The notes under the pieces are model-generated. The model ran no database searches. It saw nothing but the letters and a program-made list of their open reading frames with translations, and had not been told where the DNA came from. Of a stretch of DNA of 64,000 nt, positions 20,301-29,335 are shown piece by piece. Positions within the stretch are counted from its first letter, which is position 1; the number at the start of each line of letters is the position of its first letter. The DNA lies in assembly GCA_905221605.1 (NCBI GenBank), contig CAJNDS010002846.1, positions 1 to 64,000 on the forward strand, given 5' to 3'. The stretch is from Symbiodinium natans. Its lineage: Eukaryota; Sar; Dinophyceae; Suessiales; Symbiodiniaceae. Both the position numbers and the translations under genes were made by a program.

Positions 20301-23300
20301 ACTTGCCACTAAGTTTATGAAGCAGCACACTGAGAATCCCTTTATGGCTATTGCTATAGCTGAGGATGTAGCTTTCAAGCCGCACCGTGATCCAAACGAC
20401 GGCTCATTTGATTCCACGATTGTAGGTCTGAGTAGCTTTCAGGGCGGCCATCTGTGGACTGAAAATGCATCGAGTGACCTGGATGAGGACCAGGCAGTGT
20501 GGCGGTACACAGAAACGGATTCCGCACCTATTCCTGGAAAGCTCCACAGACTCGACGATGGTAGAGCAGCTTCTTTCTGTGCCACTCGTTGGCACGGTAC
20601 AGAACCCTATGTTGGCAACAGAGTAGTGATGATTTCATACATCCCCAAAGGATGGAAGGCCATCGATTTGAACATGCGATGTCGACTTGAACAGCTGGGC
20701 TTCCAACTGCCACGTCAGGATCTGGAGACGAGACTTTGCGCAGCCAGTGACGCAGATGTTGCAGCTTTCAAAGCTTTGATTGCTCAGTCGTCAGAGGTCT
20801 TCTTGAACCCTGGAGCCGCAGTCACACTTGAGGAGCGAAACACACTTCAGCATGACACATACAAGCACAGTCAGCAGAAACATCCTTCCTCTCCTCTTTC
20901 TCCTGATGATGGTGATGATGATGAAGGGATTGAGGGTCGGGATGGCGTTTTGGGATGTGAGGGTTATGTTGGGGACGGGGTTCGTAGCGAGACAGAGCAT
21001 CCATGGAAGAGCGCCTGTGACTTGGACTTGAAATCTCCCCTCACACCCTCCCCTGAGGATGCTGTGCGAAAGGCTTGCCGGGAAGGTTTGTATGACAAGA
21101 GGAATCATGCCAGCGTGCAGGCGAGAGGCCATCGTCGGCCCCACAGAAAATTGCCTGCAAAAGACATCAACGACGGGGTGATCTCGATTGACTTGAGTGG
21201 GCCACATAAGGAGTCATTTGCAGGGAATCGTTACGCTTTAGTTGCGTGTGCACACATTGCTGAGGGCCTTGATTTGCCTTTTGTGCGAGGGATTCGCACT
21301 AAGGAGGCAGCAGTTGTGACAGAGGCGCTGCGAGATATCTTGAATCAGCTGGTGTCAATGGCTGAAGGGCAACAAATCACTTTCCGGATTCATTCTGATC
21401 AGGGTCGTGAGTTCACTGCTCGCCTGTCCGCTGAACAGCTTAAGACTTATAACCACTATCGTACTTTTGCGGTCCCTTACTCACATCAATCAAACGGGCG
21501 AGTAGAGAACTTGATCGACCAACTGAAAACGTCAACTGCCACAATGCTCTTGGGAGGGAAGCTGGATATGAGGTTCTGGGATGAACTAATGGTTCATGCT
21601 GCAAAACTTCGGCGCATGAGAGCGTTGAACCTGAAGATCCCCAAAGACCTTCCAGCTCCAGGTGACTACGTGTTGTCGCGACTGCCTAGGGATCAGATGC
21701 CAGACTTCCGAGATCGGACCGAGCCTGGAGTTTTCCTGGGTTTGTCGGAACATGTGGCAAACGGTTCTAAAGTGTTGGTGGAGCGTGACGGAAGAGTTCT
21801 TGTGCGGTATGCTCGGTTACCGATACTCCTTGACAGAGAGAAGCCACGGTGGAGACTCGTGGAGAATCCTGGTAGTGATCAGAAGACCTGGGTTTCGGAT
21901 AAAGGGCAAATTGCATGGGCTGCACCATCCGATACGGACATCTTGACGGTGGAGGAAAAGCTAGGATGCAACATCGCAAGTCCGGATGAGGTGTTTGTGA
22001 GACTGAACAACTTGCTTGAGAAGACTCGAGGGTCTGAGGTTGAAAAGGAGATTTTCAATTTGTTCAGTCATGGCATCATCGCTCAGCTCCCAGAAGTTGC
22101 AGAGGCCCACATGGTTAGAACACATGAAGCTGGCGAGGAGGTTGAGGAGGAGCCTCACCCAGCAGATGAGAGTGAAGACTCATTTGGACACAAGTTCATG
22201 AAGTTTGTTGCTAGCCGGGCGGTGTCTGCTCCAGATGTTTCTGCGCCCGATAAGTCCGAGAAGTACATCACAAGGACCGACGAAGATGAACAAGAAGCAG
22301 AAGAGATTTTTCAAAACTTGTTGCGTGAAGCACAGCAACGTCGTGGATCAGCAGAGGTTGTGCCTAACTCCGTCTTGACAGGTGAACGTGCTGAAAAATG
22401 GATTGAAGCAGTCCAGAAGGAATTGACCAGTGTAGAGAGCAAGGACGTTTTATTGCCTGTCCGACAGGGCTATGAACGAGAGGATCTACACTTGGAGGCT
22501 GGTGAAGAGATTCCCCGAACCATCCCAATGAAGCTTGTGCTATCCGAGAAACCGCTTACAGAACCTGACAGCTCTGCGAATTGCGATACAGATGGGCAAG
22601 GGTTTTTAGCGAAAGCACGTTTGGTTGCATGTGGCAATTTTCAAAACAATGAGTTCGCGAAGGACGAGCTATCAACCGAGAATGTGCCGTCCTGGATTGT
22701 GCGGACCATGTACCATAAGCTTGCTCAGGAACCAACTTGGATAGCAGGTGCGGCGGACATCTCAACGGCATTCCTGAACACTGTGCTTCGACGTGGTGAA
22801 GCACCGCTTTTGGATCCACCGGCTATCTTGAAACGCTTGAAGCTGGTACCTCATGGGGTGAAGTATCTTCCTTTGCGGGCGTTGTATGGACTTCGGATCT
22901 CGCCCAAGGAATGGGCTAAAGACCGGGACTCAACCTTGAACGGGAGTGTTCTTGAGCCTCGTGAGGGAGATGAGATGCCAGCAGTGCGGCTTGAGCCGCT
23001 TGATATTTGTGAGGGCCTTTGGCGACTGATTGATGTGGCATCGGGCCAAGTGACGGGATTACTTACTTTGTACGTGGATGATGTGCTCGTTGTAGGGTGT
23101 CCTGAAATGGTATCACGATGCCTGGAGTTTATCGGCCAGAAGTGGGCTATGAAGCTCCAAGGGTTCATTAGTCGTGAAGAGAGAACAATCAAGTGTGGAA
23201 GTTTGGGACAGCTTGAGCGCAAAACAGAGCTTGTTTTCCTTGGGGTGCAAATGAGTTTCAACATGGAGGGCGATGTCATCATCAGTCAGCGCGCGTGGAT

Positions 23301-24084
23301 TCTACAGGAACTCCATCGACGACAGTGGCACCTTAAGGGCTGCGCAACTCTACCACAGCTTGAACTCAACGACGATGAAGTCAAGGATGAGGCCTATGAG
23401 CAGAATAAGCTTGAGTGCCAGCGAGAGCTAGGAACGCTCTTGTGGATGAGTACAAGATCACGGCCTGACATCGCCAGTACGGTTGGGATCTTGGCGTCGG
23501 AGTTGACTCATAGACCAAAACGGGTTTTGCAGTTGATTCGTCATGTGTGGCGTTACATCCGCGGAACATTGAACGTCTGTTTGACCTACAAAGCGCAGAA
23601 AAACATTCAGGAGTTCACGTGTTACAGTGACGCTTCGTTTGCACCCACAGCTGGAAGGTCGAGATCTGGCATGGTCTACATGCTAGGATCTAGCATTCTT
23701 GATTGGGCTTCCACGAAGCAAACACTGACGTCATGGTCAGCTACCGAAGCGGAAACGGTTGCTATGTCAGAATGCTTAAGTCAGGGTGGACGCATGCAAG
23801 ACACAGTGAACCAGCTGATTGGAGTGACGCTTCCCATCATGTTGCGATGCGACAATGCAGCTGCCATCATCTTAGCTTTGAGAGAATCCCTGCAGCCCCT
23901 GAAATGGAAAACGCGAGGCGTGGCGCTTCGGGCGAGCTGGTTGAGGGATTCCATTAGGGATCTCGAAGCTGGCGTTACCCACGAGCCGGGGGCAACCCTG
24001 GTAGCAGATTTACTCACGAAAACCCTCCCTCGAGTTCGGCTGCAAACTCTCAGAGAGAAGGTTGGACTTCTTGAACGAACTTGA
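17317..24084 (+). CDS. Element 1 gag-pol polyprotein (2255 aa)
   Basis: One unbroken frame. Domains by residue: capsid-like helices (~40-270, with ILERYQPGG); a CCCH finger from C316 (C-x8-C-x5-C-x3-H) in place of a zinc knuckle; a Lys/Ala-rich low-complexity stretch; a SAM-like helical domain (~622-665); aspartic protease D748-S-G-A; 2OG-Fe(II)-oxygenase-like domain (H1023-R-D1025, H1093, R1102); integrase D1292, D1361, E1397 (exact D-x35-E); reverse transcriptase with D1814 and Y1919-V-D-D; RNase H with D2105, T-E-A-E, R-C-D-N and V-A-D-L-L-T-K. Copia order is kept, but the oxygenase-like domain sits between protease and integrase. The integrase zinc-binding region lacks the usual C-x2-C. 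It should give a particle protein plus enzymes by self-cleavage. The start at 17317 is the first ATG; real expression may be as an ORF1 fusion. Confidence 0.92.
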   Translation: MRVGVPMPLLSRLPFPKNFVRSSSQDGFHLDGHELRVAGGQWKLMKEFPRILEPRGQAWERGLQFSQYATEMVSVASCIGAGFGKFVRHQIDAALGRFQRRMDAGVHDPDVPPVASGCEEFESRLAMTLLSQTSDDIKRGVIESAAGQVVPSLTILEAILERYQPGGIEEKSSLTSFLRNLPQANTFTECLATLRRLKLATSRILVLGLPSHPPHEAISSLNHMVKTLEKKSPTLSTRLNLLRLRPEILNPTEEGVSLLQTAIEAEARRLAAEEFSKPHHPKGSDAGTGEYEITAAKGKGKGKKGKPTGDTKSTPCAFFNTERGCLKGKDCEYWHGDPKGAKAKGKGKGKEDSKTRAAAKEAEAKAKEKAEAREAKAKAKAAAKEAAARDKPDPKAKPGAKAKAAALVGAEAKSATCYRVCANMALRENDQPSDDGISSSSELSELDGVRSDDLTPSEFGDEFQEESDDEPGPWMWSLRLTGLEWKMWTHPGNIVTRAHAEFEHIDDYRSVEHGAWILHRAGQLDELPAVLNDEWTVTAVHNVLVLDPVTRVFKGAFAFELERVDVQSKLRFVVAVERNQPYVEPWPEDVWFNECMRFGFGAPTGHVRDRIPLEEMLNGHGFGHLAETLGLLGAEFADDLAFLSPRDLVENGIQRQVAEDLFQHEGVLYEVHASTGVQGVRLEEEQIEELAFSLYASWQAGEPVSDEEYDPEVQQRFHGMVRRRRQGAANMCCVSGNRVESDGFVLVDSGANEVLRPQTKRQSSLGEETLQVTLASGSQCAATLNKHGEVCMISENGAKGEWIVGVRKIIDIGGAFNWDQKGARISYPHPFEHARIVNVDCVVTNGLPYMRWSDFKLARIALSKHYRMQQKSICSHKVVTDIPEIPVIPPESQVIDWVDVLEFQEESGDHIQGCKAVEVITSESFAEKLLERDHVEHHEVLAAVKMADLKPLILRRSSKVVGEPSVAKLWVFGSYVRGGLCGITRVTKQHPFLTKLATKFMKQHTENPFMAIAIAEDVAFKPHRDPNDGSFDSTIVGLSSFQGGHLWTENASSDLDEDQAVWRYTETDSAPIPGKLHRLDDGRAASFCATRWHGTEPYVGNRVVMISYIPKGWKAIDLNMRCRLEQLGFQLPRQDLETRLCAASDADVAAFKALIAQSSEVFLNPGAAVTLEERNTLQHDTYKHSQQKHPSSPLSPDDGDDDEGIEGRDGVLGCEGYVGDGVRSETEHPWKSACDLDLKSPLTPSPEDAVRKACREGLYDKRNHASVQARGHRRPHRKLPAKDINDGVISIDLSGPHKESFAGNRYALVACAHIAEGLDLPFVRGIRTKEAAVVTEALRDILNQLVSMAEGQQITFRIHSDQGREFTARLSAEQLKTYNHYRTFAVPYSHQSNGRVENLIDQLKTSTATMLLGGKLDMRFWDELMVHAAKLRRMRALNLKIPKDLPAPGDYVLSRLPRDQMPDFRDRTEPGVFLGLSEHVANGSKVLVERDGRVLVRYARLPILLDREKPRWRLVENPGSDQKTWVSDKGQIAWAAPSDTDILTVEEKLGCNIASPDEVFVRLNNLLEKTRGSEVEKEIFNLFSHGIIAQLPEVAEAHMVRTHEAGEEVEEEPHPADESEDSFGHKFMKFVASRAVSAPDVSAPDKSEKYITRTDEDEQEAEEIFQNLLREAQQRRGSAEVVPNSVLTGERAEKWIEAVQKELTSVESKDVLLPVRQGYEREDLHLEAGEEIPRTIPMKLVLSEKPLTEPDSSANCDTDGQGFLAKARLVACGNFQNNEFAKDELSTENVPSWIVRTMYHKLAQEPTWIAGAADISTAFLNTVLRRGEAPLLDPPAILKRLKLVPHGVKYLPLRALYGLRISPKEWAKDRDSTLNGSVLEPREGDEMPAVRLEPLDICEGLWRLIDVASGQVTGLLTLYVDDVLVVGCPEMVSRCLEFIGQKWAMKLQGFISREERTIKCGSLGQLERKTELVFLGVQMSFNMEGDVIISQRAWILQELHRRQWHLKGCATLPQLELNDDEVKDEAYEQNKLECQRELGTLLWMSTRSRPDIASTVGILASELTHRPKRVLQLIRHVWRYIRGTLNVCLTYKAQKNIQEFTCYSDASFAPTAGRSRSGMVYMLGSSILDWASTKQTLTSWSATEAETVAMSECLSQGGRMQDTVNQLIGVTLPIMLRCDNAAAIILALRESLQPLKWKTRGVALRASWLRDSIRDLEAGVTHEPGATLVADLLTKTLPRVRLQTLREKVGLLERT

Positions 24085-24319
24085 CGCGCTTCGCATTGCT
24101 AACGGGAGCAATGGAAGAAGTTCTACTTTTGCTTCACTGGTGGCCTTTGTCCTGCATAAACGGTTCGGGTCCACTTGTGCTAATCTTTCCTTAGAAGCTC
24201 TGCCGAAGGAATAGTCCAGCAGAGTTGATGCATGAGCGCTTTTGGGGGCCCAGAGAGCAGTGCCTGAAGGGTGCTGCGAGCATCAAGATTTGACATTTGA
24301 AACTCCCAGCAAGGAGGAG
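24085..24319 (+). other. Element 1 3' non-coding region and polypurine tract
   Basis: 235 bases between the pol stop and the 3' LTR. It ends with AAGGAGGAG (24311-24319), the expected polypurine tract for plus-strand priming. Nothing else recognised. Confidence 0.8.
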
Positions 24320-24774
24320 TGTTTGTGTAAAGAGGCACTCATGTTCACTTGAAGCATCAGCCCCTGCGCAAGGATGACACGCTGAGCGCGTCCACTGAGG
24401 TCTTAACCATAAACTATGCCAACGATGTTGGCTCAAGTCTCGGAGCAAATGCACGGAGTGCAGCTTGGTTTTCGGGTTCTTTCGGGTTCTTCCGGGTTTT
24501 GGGGTTTGGTTTCCTCTTCCCGGTACCCTAGTCCCACCCCCTGTCCTGGTACCCTAGTCCTGCGACCCAGTCCAGGGTGTGAAGGGTGCGTTCGTTCAGG
24601 GGTTCAGGGCTAAGAAGGTGGTTGATGATTGAGGTCCAAGGCGGAAGAGATGGCGGGGGATACTGATGATTTATCTAGGGTTTTGATGAACGATGTTCCT
24701 CTCCAGATGCTGCCTCAATCTCCCACTCCATCACACTTCAGCAGAATCACCGAAAGCAGCCCTGACCAACATCA
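24320..24774 (+). repeat. Element 1 3' LTR (455 bp)
   Basis: Matches the 5' LTR except at about two adjacent bases, which replace an Arg codon by Asp in the duplicated ORF1 start. Followed by CTGTG, the second target-site copy. Confidence 0.95.
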
Positions 24775-24929
24775 CTGTGTATATGTGTATATTTATATAT
24801 AGATATAATCTAACCTGCAGCTTCGATGGGTCTACCCGCTACCAGTGCTGGTGAACGCTGGCGGTGTGGCACCCGCAAAGCCTAAGTGAATTGGCGCCGG
24901 GAATAGAGGGTGTTGGGCTTGCAGATTCA

Positions 24930-25110
24930 GAAGGCAAGATGCCGATAAAAGCAACCGAAACCACCCCCCCGCTCTCCCATGTCCACGTTTTGGCCCGACG
25001 GCTCCTGCGTGTAGGGCACTTCTGTGGCATCCAGGTTCGGATGCAAAACAGCTGAGACAGCGGCAACCTGCACGCACAGGGCCCAGAGTAACGCATGTCG
25101 GGTTGTTGAA
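24930..25110 (-). CDS. Possible exon, unknown protein
   Basis: The minus strand is open with a hydrophobic lead (WALCVQVAAVSAVLHPNLDA) then TEVPYTQEPSGQNVDMGERG. It could be an upstream exon of the LamG gene carrying a signal or membrane segment. Splice sites are not clear. Confidence 0.35.
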
Positions 25111-25219
25111 GCACTCTGAGGCACTACAGGATTGCAGGCACCTCACGCCCAGCTTGGGCTGAGGCCAACTTGCCGTGGCTTTTGGAACTGTGGTCAGAGA
25201 GGGGAACCTAACCCCAAAA

Positions 25220-25310
25220 TAAGGGGAAATAGTAGCACTGGGAGAGAGAGGGAAAGAGAGGTAGAGAGAGGGAGAACACCAGAGGGAGAGAGGGACTCCG
25301 GGAGTTTCAG
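25220..25310. repeat. GAGA-rich low-complexity tract
   Basis: Repeated GGGAGAGAGAGGGAAAGAGAG-type purine sequence on the plus strand. Confidence 0.7.
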
Positions 25311-25915
25311 TATCTACCCAGTGTCCCCCAAACCTCTACTTGTGAGCAAAGCAGTGTGTGCTTAAACCTTCAGTGAGATGCTTTATTGGAGGGGTTTAGG
25401 GGTTTAGGGTTTAGGGCCCAACCCCTCACACCTGCTGCTGGAGCTGGGCCGCTTCCAGGAAAACGCGATCCCCATCCTCGGGTACATGCAGAGGGCAGAA
25501 GAGGTTTAGGGTTTTAGGGTTTAGGGTTTAGGGTCCCTTTCCAGACTCGAAACCTGCTTCGCAGATCTGTAACGGCTCAAAGAAACAAGGTGCTGCATGC
25601 AGGGTAAGCAGGTGTGACAATGAGGGGGAAGCGGATTGTCTGGCACGCGCGCGCGGGCACACAAACGCACCCAAAGCACAGGAAGGCTCAAAAGTGGCTG
25701 CTTCTTTTTCCGAACGCGGATAACCATAACCAGAGCAACACGAAAAGGAGCTATGGTTGTTGAGGTTAGGTCTCCAATGTTTGGCTCGGGTTCTGCCAGT
25801 GGCTCGTTGGTCTCGCCTGCATCGCCTCCGGGCCAAGTTTCCGAGAAGTTTCCGAGTCAAAACCAGCCATGCACTTGCCACCTAAAGAGTCCCTAAGACG
25901 TCAAGCTCCAAGCCC

Positions 25916-26041
25916 TACTTGGAGGTTTATGGGTACTTATAACCCCAAGTATAACTGTACTTCTAAACCAAATCCCCTAAGTAGGTTATAAGTAGACTTC
26001 TAACTGGGGATATAAGTACGCGTGAACCTCCAAGGAACCTC
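25916..26041. repeat. Introner-like family C copy
   Basis: Left CTTGGAGGTTTATGGGTACT and right GTGAACCTCCAAGG are inverted. Other copies at 28024-28170, 31850-31961, 43520-43636 and 60449-60556. Confidence 0.75.
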
Positions 26042-26253
26042 TAAACCCTACACTCAGAGGGCCGCGCTTTAGATTGAAGACTTAGTTATGTACGTGTTCT
26101 GTAGTGATGTTGCGTGTGGGCATCCTAGCCCTTGCTGAAAACGCCTAATTCCACAAAGTCCGAACTGGGTCCGAGGCTACGGGGTTGCACTCACCCCCCC
26201 CTCTAAAAAGCCTCCTTAGCCATGCCGGGACGGGTAGGCGGGGGGGGTTTAAA

Positions 26254-26313
26254 CCCCTAAACCCTTAACCCTAAACCCTAAACCCTAAACCCTAAACCCT
26301 AAACCCTAAACCC
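26254..26313 (-). repeat. Interstitial telomere-like tract (CCCTAAA)n
   Basis: About eight CCCTAAA units downstream of the exon at 26324-26406. Confidence 0.9.
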
Positions 26314-26323
26314 GTCCCCAATC

Positions 26324-26406
26324 CTAGACGGGGAGACACGCGGGCCTTCTCTCGGAGCCAAGCGCTCGGCCAAGGAGAGCAAGGCGGTCTTGAAAGTGTT
26401 CCGCTC
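26324..26406 (-). CDS. Exon of a helical/coiled-coil protein
   Basis: Acceptor GGGGGAG|GAG, GA donor TCTAG|GATTGG. It codes ERNTFKTALLSLAERLAPRE then GPRVSPS. Phase 0 start agrees with the exon at 26712-26783. The frame also stays open upstream of this acceptor. Confidence 0.5.
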
Positions 26407-26711
26407 CTCCCCCCGGAAATTCAGAGGACTTGGTTGAAGGATGAAGGGTTTAGGGTTTTTAGGGTTTAGGGTTTAGGGTTCAGGGGTTTGGGAAGGTCAA
26501 GGGGAATTCAGGGTGCTCGGACCTTGGCTTAGTGTTTGAGGTCCAGGAGTCTCGGGTTCAGGGGAAGTCTGCGTGGTTGGAGTAAAGTTGCCGTGCAAGA
26601 AACGAGGGTCACTGTGGGTACCCAGCATGCATATATATATATATATATATATGGAAACCCTAAACCCTAAACCCTAAACCTAAACCCTAAACCCTAAACC
26701 CCAAAATGCGC

Positions 26712-26783
26712 CTTCTCCAGCGACTCGTCGTGCGCGCGCTGGATGGATGAGGTGACCTCCGCGACGTGCGTGGCATACTGCTT
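26712..26783 (-). CDS. Exon of a coiled-coil protein
   Basis: Acceptor CACACTGCAG|AAG, GC donor GAGAAG|GCGCAT. 24 codons: KQYATHVAEVTSSIQRAHDE then SLEK, amphipathic helical. The upstream intron contains the octamer array at 26816-26922. Confidence 0.65.
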
Positions 26784-26815
26784 CTGCAGTGTGGCCGTCA
26801 GCCTTGGCCGAATCA

Positions 26816-26922
26816 CCCTAAGCCCTAAAGCCCTAAAGCCCTAAAGCCCTAAAGCCCTAAAGCCCTAAAGCCCTAAAGCCCTAAAGCCCTAAAGCCCTAA
26901 AGCCCTAAAGCCCTAAAGCCTA
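26816..26922 (-). repeat. Homogeneous octamer array (CCCTAAAG)n
   Basis: About 13 copies of an 8-bp unit that is the telomere heptamer plus one G. It has expanded as a unit rather than by scattered mutation. Confidence 0.95.
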
Positions 26923-27523
26923 ACATCATGCAGGGTTCTCATGGTGGTTGCGCTTCGGGATGAGGGAGTTCAGCTTCCATGGGGATGCTGTGGTTCAAAC
27001 CCTTGCTCCCAGAACTGTCAATCTCCTTGGCTGCACTTAGGAGGGTAGCTAAAAACTAAAAATTTTAGCTGCCTTATTAAGAAACCCAACAAACCCAAAA
27101 AGGCTAAGGATCTAAAGTTACAGTAAAGCACCACAAAGTCTCTTCCAGAGTGCTGAACCCCAGCACCTGCCTGAACCTCATGGTCTGGGAGGTACGCAGC
27201 GGTTCAACAGACAGGGCTTCTTTGTGTGAAATTCTGCGCATTCTCGCCAAGGGAAGTACGAGCGGCTTCGTGGCTTGATGGCCCGAACAATCTTGGCTGT
27301 GTGGGCTTAGGGTCTTGGGTTTGATCCGCCCCTCATTGCGCTTTCCCAAATTCATCCACTGTCCAAGTGCAAGTGTCCGTCAGGTTTTTCGATACGCATG
27401 GCATGCGGCTCTCAGCCTAGCTGCGCTTTGGGACGAGTTTCTGTGTAGCAGGACTGGCCCCAAAGTGGAATTTTGGCGGTTGACAGCACAGACCGTTTTC
27501 GGACGTGACCCCAAACCCTAAAC

Positions 27524-27574
27524 CCTCTGCCAGCATTCTCTCCTCAATGCGCGCCCAGGCACGTGCAGCTGAGG
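27524..27574 (-). CDS. Probable exon of a helical protein
   Basis: Very good acceptor (CCATTTCTTTCACAG|CC) and donor GCAGAGG|GTTTAGGG. It codes SAARAWARIEERMLAE. Its phase does not fit a direct join to 27937-27984, so the gene model here is incomplete. Confidence 0.5.
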
Positions 27575-27936
27575 CTGTGAAAGAAATGGTCTGAGTCAGC
27601 TCCCTGATCGATGCTTGGGGGTCGGGTTTCGGGATGGTTCGGGGTTTAAACAGTTTTAAGCTTGTTTTGCGATATCCCAAACGTGCGAATCACCGGCAAT
27701 CCCGTCAAATCACGGGATGGCAGCTTAACCTTACTCTGTCGCTTCTCTGCAAGCCTTAACCCTAACAACAGCGAAACTCCCCCCACATTCGCTTCAGAAC
27801 TTCAACCGAGACCCTCCAATGGCTTCCCCGCGCCCCAAAACGCCCTGTAGTTCTGTAGTCCTGACATCAACTCTAAAACCCTTAACCCTTAACCCTTAAT
27901 CCTAAACCCTAAACCGAAAACCGAGGACTAGAGGGC

Positions 27937-27984
27937 CTTGCGTGTAGACGCGAACTCGGAGGCCAGCTGCTTTCGGATGGCCTC
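27937..27984 (-). CDS. Exon of a coiled-coil protein
   Basis: Acceptor CCAACTGCAG|GAG, GC donor CGCAAG|GCCCTC. 16 codons: EAIRKQLASEFASTRK. Phase 0 at both ends and compatible with 26712-26783. Confidence 0.6.
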
Positions 27985-28023
27985 CTGCAGTTGGATCATA
28001 AGGTTTGGCTACCAGGCTATTGG

Positions 28024-28170
28024 TCCCTGCTTGGAGGTTCATGGGTAATGAGTAGGGTTGTAAGTAGCATAACCAGGGCTATACGTATGTATATATACAT
28101 ATATATAGATACATACATAACGTAATGAAAACATTTATAATCCTACGTAGATCTAGCAACCTTCAAGTAG
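28024..28170. repeat. Introner-like family C copy enlarged by a TA-rich palindrome
   Basis: Left end GCTTGGAGGTTCATGGGTAA, right end CAACCTTCAAGTAG. The centre is TATGTATATATACATATATA-like. Confidence 0.5.
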
Positions 28171-28289
28171 AGGGTGCCGGCATGGCAGTCGAGGGTTTCG
28201 GGCTTTTCCTTCTCGCATTCGTCCGATACAAGGAAAAGGATTTAGGGTTCAAACCCTAAACCCGAACCCCTAAACCCTAAACCCTAAAC

Positions 28290-29196
28290 CCTGCCCAGGT
28301 GTAGAGTAGCGGGTGAATCACTTAATCATTCTGGGGGAACGCTGGGGCCAGGAATGAGCTTCACATGCTGACACCTATACTTAGACCATGGTGAAGTTAA
28401 AAACGCTGCAGTCAGTGAAAATCCCACCCTCAGAGCCCCAAGTTTCACCACACGCTGACACAAAATCGCTCAGATCCTGCAGCCCTAGCGGGCCCTATGG
28501 GTTCTAGGGGTACCCTGGAGCCCCTTGAAACAATAACCGACTTGTACACTTTTTGTAAGGTACTCCAGACAGTGAGGGGCGCTGGCCTCTCGATAGTGTG
28601 TGCTCGAAGAAGATGCAGCCTTGCACTAGAAGCAGCGTTGCATTTTCTGGCTTTCGGTTATGTTGGGACGTCGGGGCTCAAAGATTCTTGGCCAAATTTC
28701 AGAGCACCCTTAAAACCCTTGAAAGTCATCGTTGGGGAGACTACCTAACTTCTTGCTAGGAGCCAGTGAGACTGCGCTACTTCACACTGAGCCAGCTCAC
28801 TCTGAGTTAGTTCACACCAATCTACTTCATACTGAGCTGGTTGTTCACACTCAGCTTTGGCGCAGCATTTCAGCCTTCAAGCTTGTATCAAAAGGCCGTT
28901 TTTGCCTCCGAAGGACACGTCCTAAACTTGAATATACTAGTACAATTTAGCCACCATAGACCCGAAACAGTGAAAGACCACATGGGGACGCGAAGAGCAA
29001 AGCATGCACTTCAGGGCTTTACGCGGCCACGAAAGAACGACTATGATGCCGCTGGAGCTCCAAACGTCCTCCGCGTACTACCTTTGTACTACAAATGTCG
29101 ATTTTCGAGCCACTGGACATCTGGATGTCCTCGGCGTGCTGCGTTTGTACTACAAGAGTAGACTTTCACCACAGCTCCGGATGTCCTAAGAACACC
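28290..29196. other. Repeat-poor stretch with degenerate internal duplications
   Basis: From 28780 to 28860 TTCACACTGAGC-like words recur. From 29067 to 29175 a roughly 60-bp unit (GTCCTCxGCGTxCT...TTTGTACTACAA) occurs twice. No telomere-like tracts occur here. No coding exon is supported. Confidence 0.45.
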
Positions 29197-29335
29197 AAAA
29201 GCGACGACAGTCTCGCATTTCACGAACCCCGGCGTCCAAAAGCCACGACAGTTTCGCAGCTGGTGAACCCCGATGTCCAAAAGCAACGACTGTTTCGCAT
29301 TTCGCGGACACAGACATCAAAGAAACGACGACAGG
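29197..29335 (+). repeat. Degenerate tandem repeat, about 41-bp period
   Basis: Three to four units beginning AAAAGCxACGACxGT at 29197, 29238, 29279 and 29319. All frames are partly open, so it could encode a repeat peptide, but nothing supports expression. Confidence 0.6.

Larger units (their letters stand above)
15837..24774 (+). mobile_element. Element 1: apparently complete Ty1/copia LTR retrotransposon
   Basis: Two 455-bp direct repeats (15837-16291 and 24320-24774), each TG...CA, flanked by the 5-bp target duplication CTGTG (15832-15836 and 24775-24779). It inserted into a TA microsatellite in an intron of the minus-strand LamG gene. The internal part has a primer site, a coiled-coil ORF1, a gag-pol ORF2 with integrase before RT (copia order), and a purine tract AAGGAGGAG just before the 3' LTR. 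The LTRs differ at only about two adjacent bases (16181-16182 against 24664-24665), so insertion is recent. I see no stop or frame break inside either ORF. It is in the opposite orientation to the host gene. Confidence 0.95.

Noticed and set aside
25443-25505. Exon-like segment reading LLELGRFQENAIPILGYMQR on plus and DGDRVFLEAAQLQQQ on minus
   Set aside because: Both strands have plausible donors (GAAGAG|GTTTAGGG, CAG|GTGTGA), so no orientation can be supported.
26816-26922. CRISPR-like array
   Set aside because: Direct 8-mer tandem repeat without spacers; eukaryotic context.
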